This document shows positions 13,360 through 16,802 of a stretch of DNA of 16,802 nt, in pieces (the stretch's first letter is position 1; each line of letters opens with the position of its first letter). The DNA lies in contig JAOXRY010000432.1 in NCBI GenBank assembly GCA_025800305.1, forward strand, positions 1 through 16,802. The letters run 5' to 3'. The notes beneath the pieces are model-generated. The model was not told the origin of the DNA. It was given only the letters and a program-made list of their open reading frames with translations, and did not search any database. This DNA comes from Campylobacterales bacterium (GTDB taxonomy: Bacteria > Campylobacterota > Campylobacteria > Campylobacterales > SZUA-545). Made by a program: the position numbers and the translations under genes.

Positions 13360-14622
13360 TTAAAGACCTACAGCACTTAATGTTTCGTATTTGCTCATGT
13401 AAATTTGAGCTTCAATTTTTCTCATTGTGTCAAGTGCAACTTGAACGATAATAAGAACTGCTGTACCACCAAAATAGAATGGAACACCAACACTTTTTAC
13501 AAGTACCCAAGGAATTGTCGAAATAAGCCCAAGGTATAGTGCACCTGTAAATGTTAATCTACTTGCAATTTCATTTAAAAACTCAGCAGTATGTGCTCCT
13601 GGTCTAACACCTGGAATAAAACCACCTTGTCTTTTTAAGTTCTCTGAAATATCTTTTGAATTAAATACGATTGACGCATAAAAATATGAAAAGAATACAA
13701 CAAAGAAAAATGTAAGTACGTTGAAAAAATAACCACTAGGATTTAGTAGATCATTAAATGACATTACATACTCATTTGTGCTTGCTTGTAAGATTGTAAT
13801 TGGGAACATTAAAATAGCACTTGCAAAAATTGGAGGAATAACACCACTTAAGTTAATCTTAATTGGAATATAGTTCATTACTCTTTTGTTTTGATTTTCC
13901 ATCATAACTTTTCTAGAGTAAGAAACTGGTACTCTTCTTTCTGCCAGTTCTACATAGATAATAACACCAATTGTAATAATGATAACAGCTAATACTAAGA
14001 TTAATTGTAAGAAATTCATTTCGCCAGTATTTACTAACTCAAATGTTCCACCAATTGCACTTGGAATAGCAGAGACAATACCTGCAAAGATAATTAAACT
14101 TGTTCCGTTTCCAATACCTTTTTGAGTAATCTGTTCACCGATCCACATAAGAATCATAGTACCTGTCAACATTGAAATTGCAGAAACTGCAATAAATAAG
14201 TCCATGTCAAGCATGATAGCACTTCTACCATCTTTGCCTGTTAGACTTTGTAGTCCCATTGCAACACCAACAGCTTGAACTAAGGTAATACCGATTGTCA
14301 TATATCTGATAATCTGCATATATTTAGTCATACCATCACGTTCTTTTTTAAGTTTTCCAAGTTCAGGAAATGTTGCAGCAAGAAGCTCCATAATAATTGA
14401 AGCTGTAATATAAGGCATAATACCTAAAGAGATAATACTAAGTCTTTCTACTGCATTACCACTAAACATATTAAAAAGCCCAAGAGCATTTGAACTGTTA
14501 CTGTCAAAAAACTCTTTAATTACCATTGTATCAACACCAGGAGTTGGCACATATGCCAACACCCTGTAAACAAGTAAAAAACCAAATGTGATTAGAATTT
14601 TATTTAAGAGATCTTTATTCAT
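13360..14622 (-). CDS. secY: Preprotein translocase subunit SecY
   Basis: A 420-residue inner-membrane channel protein with about ten membrane segments, the core of the SecYEG translocon that exports unfolded proteins and inserts membrane proteins. It shows the plug and signature region YVPTPGVDTMVIKEFF (24-39), LGIMPYITASIIMELL (67-82), KGIGNGTSLIIFAGIVSAIP (173-192), the cytosolic loop AERRVPVSYSRKV (230-240), and FIPGVRPGAHTAEFLN (335-350). Length is slightly under the E. coli protein (443). It follows rplO by seven bases, as in the spc operon. Confidence 0.97.
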   Translation of the reverse strand: MNKDLLNKILITFGFLLVYRVLAYVPTPGVDTMVIKEFFDSNSSNALGLFNMFSGNAVERLSIISLGIMPYITASIIMELLAATFPELGKLKKERDGMTKYMQIIRYMTIGITLVQAVGVAMGLQSLTGKDGRSAIMLDMDLFIAVSAISMLTGTMILMWIGEQITQKGIGNGTSLIIFAGIVSAIPSAIGGTFELVNTGEMNFLQLILVLAVIIITIGVIIYVELAERRVPVSYSRKVMMENQNKRVMNYIPIKINLSGVIPPIFASAILMFPITILQASTNEYVMSFNDLLNPSGYFFNVLTFFFVVFFSYFYASIVFNSKDISENLKRQGGFIPGVRPGAHTAEFLNEIASRLTFTGALYLGLISTIPWVLVKSVGVPFYFGGTAVLIIVQVALDTMRKIEAQIYMSKYETLSAVGL

Positions 14623-14629
14623 TCTGGTT

Positions 14630-15025
14630 TTACTTTCCTGTTGTAGTAATGTTCTCGTCTTTAATTTTTGAAGCTAAATTTTTAGCTGAGCTACCTATTA
14701 ATTTAACTTTATTTGCTTTGTCAGAAATTGCACCAGCCTCAACTAAAGCCGCTACTGTAATTTCTTTCATTTCTTTAATTGCAGGGAATTTTTCTACATT
14801 TACTGATGTAGGTTTAACAACCCTACTTCTAAAACCTACTTTAGGAAGTCTTTTATGCATTGGTTGTTGTCCACCCTCAAAACCTGGTGCAACATTACCA
14901 CCAGATCTTGACTTTTGACCACCATGACCTCTAGAAGCAGTCTTACCCATACCACTTCCTTGACCTCTAGCTTTTCTCTTCTTATTTTTTACACTGCCTG
15001 CAGCTGGTTGTAAAGTATTAAGCAT
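14630..15025 (-). CDS. rplO: 50S ribosomal protein L15
   Basis: A 131-residue L15. The N-terminal half is the extended Gly/Arg-rich tail that enters 23S rRNA (KNKKRKARGQGSGMGKTASR, GHGGQKSRSGG), followed by FEGGQQPMHKRLPKVGF. The globular end has VAALVEAGAI and VKLIGSSAKN. It is somewhat shorter than the E. coli protein (144). It comes directly after rpsE with no rpmD between, the arrangement of this phylum. Confidence 0.97.
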   Translation of the reverse strand: MLNTLQPAAGSVKNKKRKARGQGSGMGKTASRGHGGQKSRSGGNVAPGFEGGQQPMHKRLPKVGFRSRVVKPTSVNVEKFPAIKEMKEITVAALVEAGAISDKANKVKLIGSSAKNLASKIKDENITTTGK

Positions 15026-15034
15026 TCTCTATCC

Positions 15035-15493
15035 TTAATTTTTTAATAACTCTAGCGCTTTTACAGTCGCTCTTACAACATTAGAAGGATTATTAGATCT
15101 TAAAGATTTTGTAAGAATATCTTTAAATCCTGCAAGTTCTAGAACTGGTCTAACAGCTCCACCTGCAATAACCCCTGTACCTTCACTAGCTGGTTTTAAT
15201 AAAACAACACTAGAGTTAAATTTACCTTGTACATCGTGTGCGATTGTTGTACCTTTTAGGTTTACGTGAATCATGTTTTTGAAAGCATCATCAACAGCTT
15301 TTCTTACTGCATCTGGAATTTCTTTGGCTTTACCAACACCGTAACCAACGTTACCTTTTTTGTCACCAATTACAACTAGTGCACTAAATCTAAATCTTCT
15401 ACCACCTTTTACAACCTTAGTTACTCTTCCGATATTTACTATAACTTCTTCAAAGTCTTCTTTGTTGTAATCTTTTAACACTTTTCTAGACAT
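15035..15493 (-). CDS. rpsE: 30S ribosomal protein S5
   Basis: A 152-residue S5, which helps decoding accuracy and mRNA unwinding at the entry channel. The N-terminal double-stranded RNA-binding domain contains VVKGGRRFRFSALVVIGDKK and GNVGYGVGKAKEIPDAVRKA; the C-terminal domain has LLKPASEGTGVIAGGAVRPV and LELAGFKDILTKSLRS. It is complete and nine bases from the neighbouring gene. Confidence 0.98.
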   Translation of the reverse strand: MSRKVLKDYNKEDFEEVIVNIGRVTKVVKGGRRFRFSALVVIGDKKGNVGYGVGKAKEIPDAVRKAVDDAFKNMIHVNLKGTTIAHDVQGKFNSSVVLLKPASEGTGVIAGGAVRPVLELAGFKDILTKSLRSNNPSNVVRATVKALELLKN

Positions 15494-15501
15494 CTTATAC
15501 C

Positions 15502-15858
15502 TTATAGTTTAATCGATTGGTTTCTAAGTTCATCAGCAAAAGCAGCAACTACTCCGTGATATACATAACCATTTCTATCAAAAACAACGTTTTCAATCTT
15601 CTTTGCTTTTAAAACCTCTGCAAATTTAACAGCTGCTTGTTTAGCACCTTCTTTATTCGATTTTACACCTTCTTTAGCACCATCAAAAGAAGCTAATGTA
15701 ACACCATTAACATCATCGATAGCTTGAAGGTATAAAGATCTATTTGATTTGAAAATAGAAACTCTTGGCATTTCAACAGTTCCAGAGATCTTTGCTCTAA
15801 TTCTTTTTTTTCTTCTTAGTCTAGAACTAACTTTTAATTTCATCTGTTTATTAGTCAT
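15502..15858 (-). CDS. rplR: 50S ribosomal protein L18
   Basis: A 118-residue L18, which binds 5S rRNA at the central protuberance. Typical blocks are VSSRLRRKKRIRAKISGTVE, PRVSIFKSNRSLYLQAIDD, and the C-terminal FDRNGYVYHGVVAAFADELR. Normal length. It lies 11 bases after rplF and eight before rpsE. Confidence 0.98.
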   Translation of the reverse strand: MTNKQMKLKVSSRLRRKKRIRAKISGTVEMPRVSIFKSNRSLYLQAIDDVNGVTLASFDGAKEGVKSNKEGAKQAAVKFAEVLKAKKIENVVFDRNGYVYHGVVAAFADELRNQSIKL

Positions 15859-15869
15859 ATCTTAGTCCC

Positions 15870-16406
15870 TTACTTCGCAGTTTTACCAGCTTTACGTACG
15901 ATAACTTCGTCCGTATACTTAACACCTTTACCTTTATAAGGCTCTGGTGGTCTAAAAGATCTGATTTTAGCTGCTACTTGTCCAACAAGTTGCTTATCTA
16001 CACCTTTTACTAACAATCCTGTAGCTTTCTTATCAACTTCAATAGTGATATCTTCAGGAATATCATAGTTAACAGGGTGAGAAAAACCTAATGCAAGTTC
16101 AAGAACTTTACCATTTACAGCTGCTCTATAACCAACACCATTAATTTCTAAACCTTTTTCATACCCTTTTGAAAGACCCTCAACAATATTACTTGCTAAT
16201 GCTCTATAAGTTCCCCAAAATGCTCTATGCTCTCTAGTGTCAGATTTTAATGTAAATACAATATTATTGTCTTTTACTTCTACATTAACTCTACCGTGAG
16301 TTTCTAATTCTCTTTCAACTTTACCTTTGAAAACTAGTTTAGTTCCATCAACTTTTACTTCTACACCATTTGGTACTACAATAGGTGCTTTTCCAATTCT
16401 TGACAT
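15870..16406 (-). CDS. rplF: 50S ribosomal protein L6
   Basis: A 178-residue L6 near the factor-binding site of the large subunit. It starts MSRIGKAPIVVPNGVEVKVD and ends with the family motif IRSFRPPEPYKGKGVKYTDE followed by VIVRKAGKTAK. Both L6 repeats are present. The ATG at 16406 has a strong GGGAGGT ribosome-binding site (16418-16412). Confidence 0.98.
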   Translation of the reverse strand: MSRIGKAPIVVPNGVEVKVDGTKLVFKGKVERELETHGRVNVEVKDNNIVFTLKSDTREHRAFWGTYRALASNIVEGLSKGYEKGLEINGVGYRAAVNGKVLELALGFSHPVNYDIPEDITIEVDKKATGLLVKGVDKQLVGQVAAKIRSFRPPEPYKGKGVKYTDEVIVRKAGKTAK

Positions 16407-16417
16407 TCGCTACCTCC

Positions 16418-16802
16418 CTACCAAACTGTACATAGAACTTCACCGCCCACATTCTGAGCAAATGCATCATCATTACTTAAAACACCTTTTGATGTTGTAA
16501 TAATAATTGTTCCGTATCCGTTTTTAAATTTTTTAACTTCAGTAGCTGGTTTATAAACCCTTCTACCTGGTTTTGAAACTCTTTTTAACTCAGTAATTAC
16601 AGAGTTACCATTATCATCATATTTTAAAAATACATTGATAGATTTTTTCGCTGGGTTAGAATCATCAACTTTATATGATTCTACATAACCTTTAGCCTCT
16701 AAAACTTTTACAATTGACTCAACAATCTTTGAATATAAAAGATTTGTTGACTCTTTCTTTCTTAAACTTGCATTTCTGATTCTAGTTAGAGAATCAGCAA
16801 TA
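16418..16802 (-). CDS. rpsH: 30S ribosomal protein S8, lacking its first few residues (5' end outside window)
   Basis: The frame runs from the window edge to TAG at 16420-16418, giving 127 codons beginning IADSLTRIRNASLRKKEST, so only about the first five residues (usually M-INDI type) are missing. S8 binds helix 21 of 16S rRNA and in E. coli regulates the spc operon. The body has KVLEAKGYVESYKV and RRVYKPATEVKKFKNGYGT, and ends with SNDDAFAQNVGGEVLCTVW, close to the canonical GGE(V/I)LC.VW end. It is not in the predicted frames that begin with a start codon because that start lies beyond the window. Confidence 0.96.
   Translation of the reverse strand, partial: IADSLTRIRNASLRKKESTNLLYSKIVESIVKVLEAKGYVESYKVDDSNPAKKSINVFLKYDDNGNSVITELKRVSKPGRRVYKPATEVKKFKNGYGTIIITTSKGVLSNDDAFAQNVGGEVLCTVW

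Noticed and set aside
15025..15035. Possible missing or fragmented rpmD (L30) between rpsE and rplO
   Set aside because: Only nine bases separate the two genes; L30 absence is expected in this phylum, so it is not a deletion event in this strain.

Overview
The window is AT-rich DNA from a Campylobacterota (epsilonproteobacterial) genome, probably of Arcobacter, Sulfurimonas or a related lineage; I cannot fix the genus. The main evidence is gene order. The run NifU-like, TPR-like protein, murE, (panD), ybaB, PDZ protein and ispA matches, as I recall it, the Campylobacter jejuni block Cj1639-Cj1644. The ribosomal block passes from rpsE straight to rplO with no rpmD (L30), as in other members of this phylum.

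Positions 1-2040 are on the + strand. They hold the 3' end of a BtuB-like TonB-dependent receptor, a six-helix membrane protein coupled to it through a TTG start, and a two-gene unit of a periplasmic DUF411 metal-binding protein and a lipoprotein cytochrome c. The theme is metal or cofactor handling at the cell envelope.

From 2033 on nearly everything is on the - strand. Positions 2033-3353 are accessory DNA: a ParE/RelE toxin with its Phd/YefM antitoxin, and an unrecognised 225-residue protein. Positions 3354-3844 are a compositional island (about 40% G+C by hand count, clearly above its flanks) with a nested inverted repeat, a second hairpin and a doubtful small ORF. A four-helix hypothetical protein and ispA (farnesyl diphosphate synthase) follow.

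Positions 5265-9214 form a conserved cell-envelope and housekeeping block, read on the - strand in the order nifU-like, TPR-like, murE, panD, ybaB/ebfC, PDZ protein. Spacings are very tight, with several overlaps. The PDZ protein looks like a DegP-type protease whose catalytic serine has been lost.

Positions 9273-16802 are the 3' half of the S10-spc-alpha ribosomal supercluster: rpsH (5' end missing), rplF, rplR, rpsE, rplO, secY, map and infA, then a hairpin and a leader of about 200 bases with its own likely promoter, then rpmJ, rpsM, rpsK, rpsD, rpoA and rplQ, closed by another hairpin. Translation, protein export (SecY), N-terminal methionine removal (Map) and transcription (RpoA) are thus expressed together.

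One genome-scale signal runs through the window: the palindrome AGATCT occurs 32 times by eye, about five times the chance expectation, while TGATCA was not found. I saw no tRNA, rRNA, CRISPR array, IS element or riboswitch of a recognised class.
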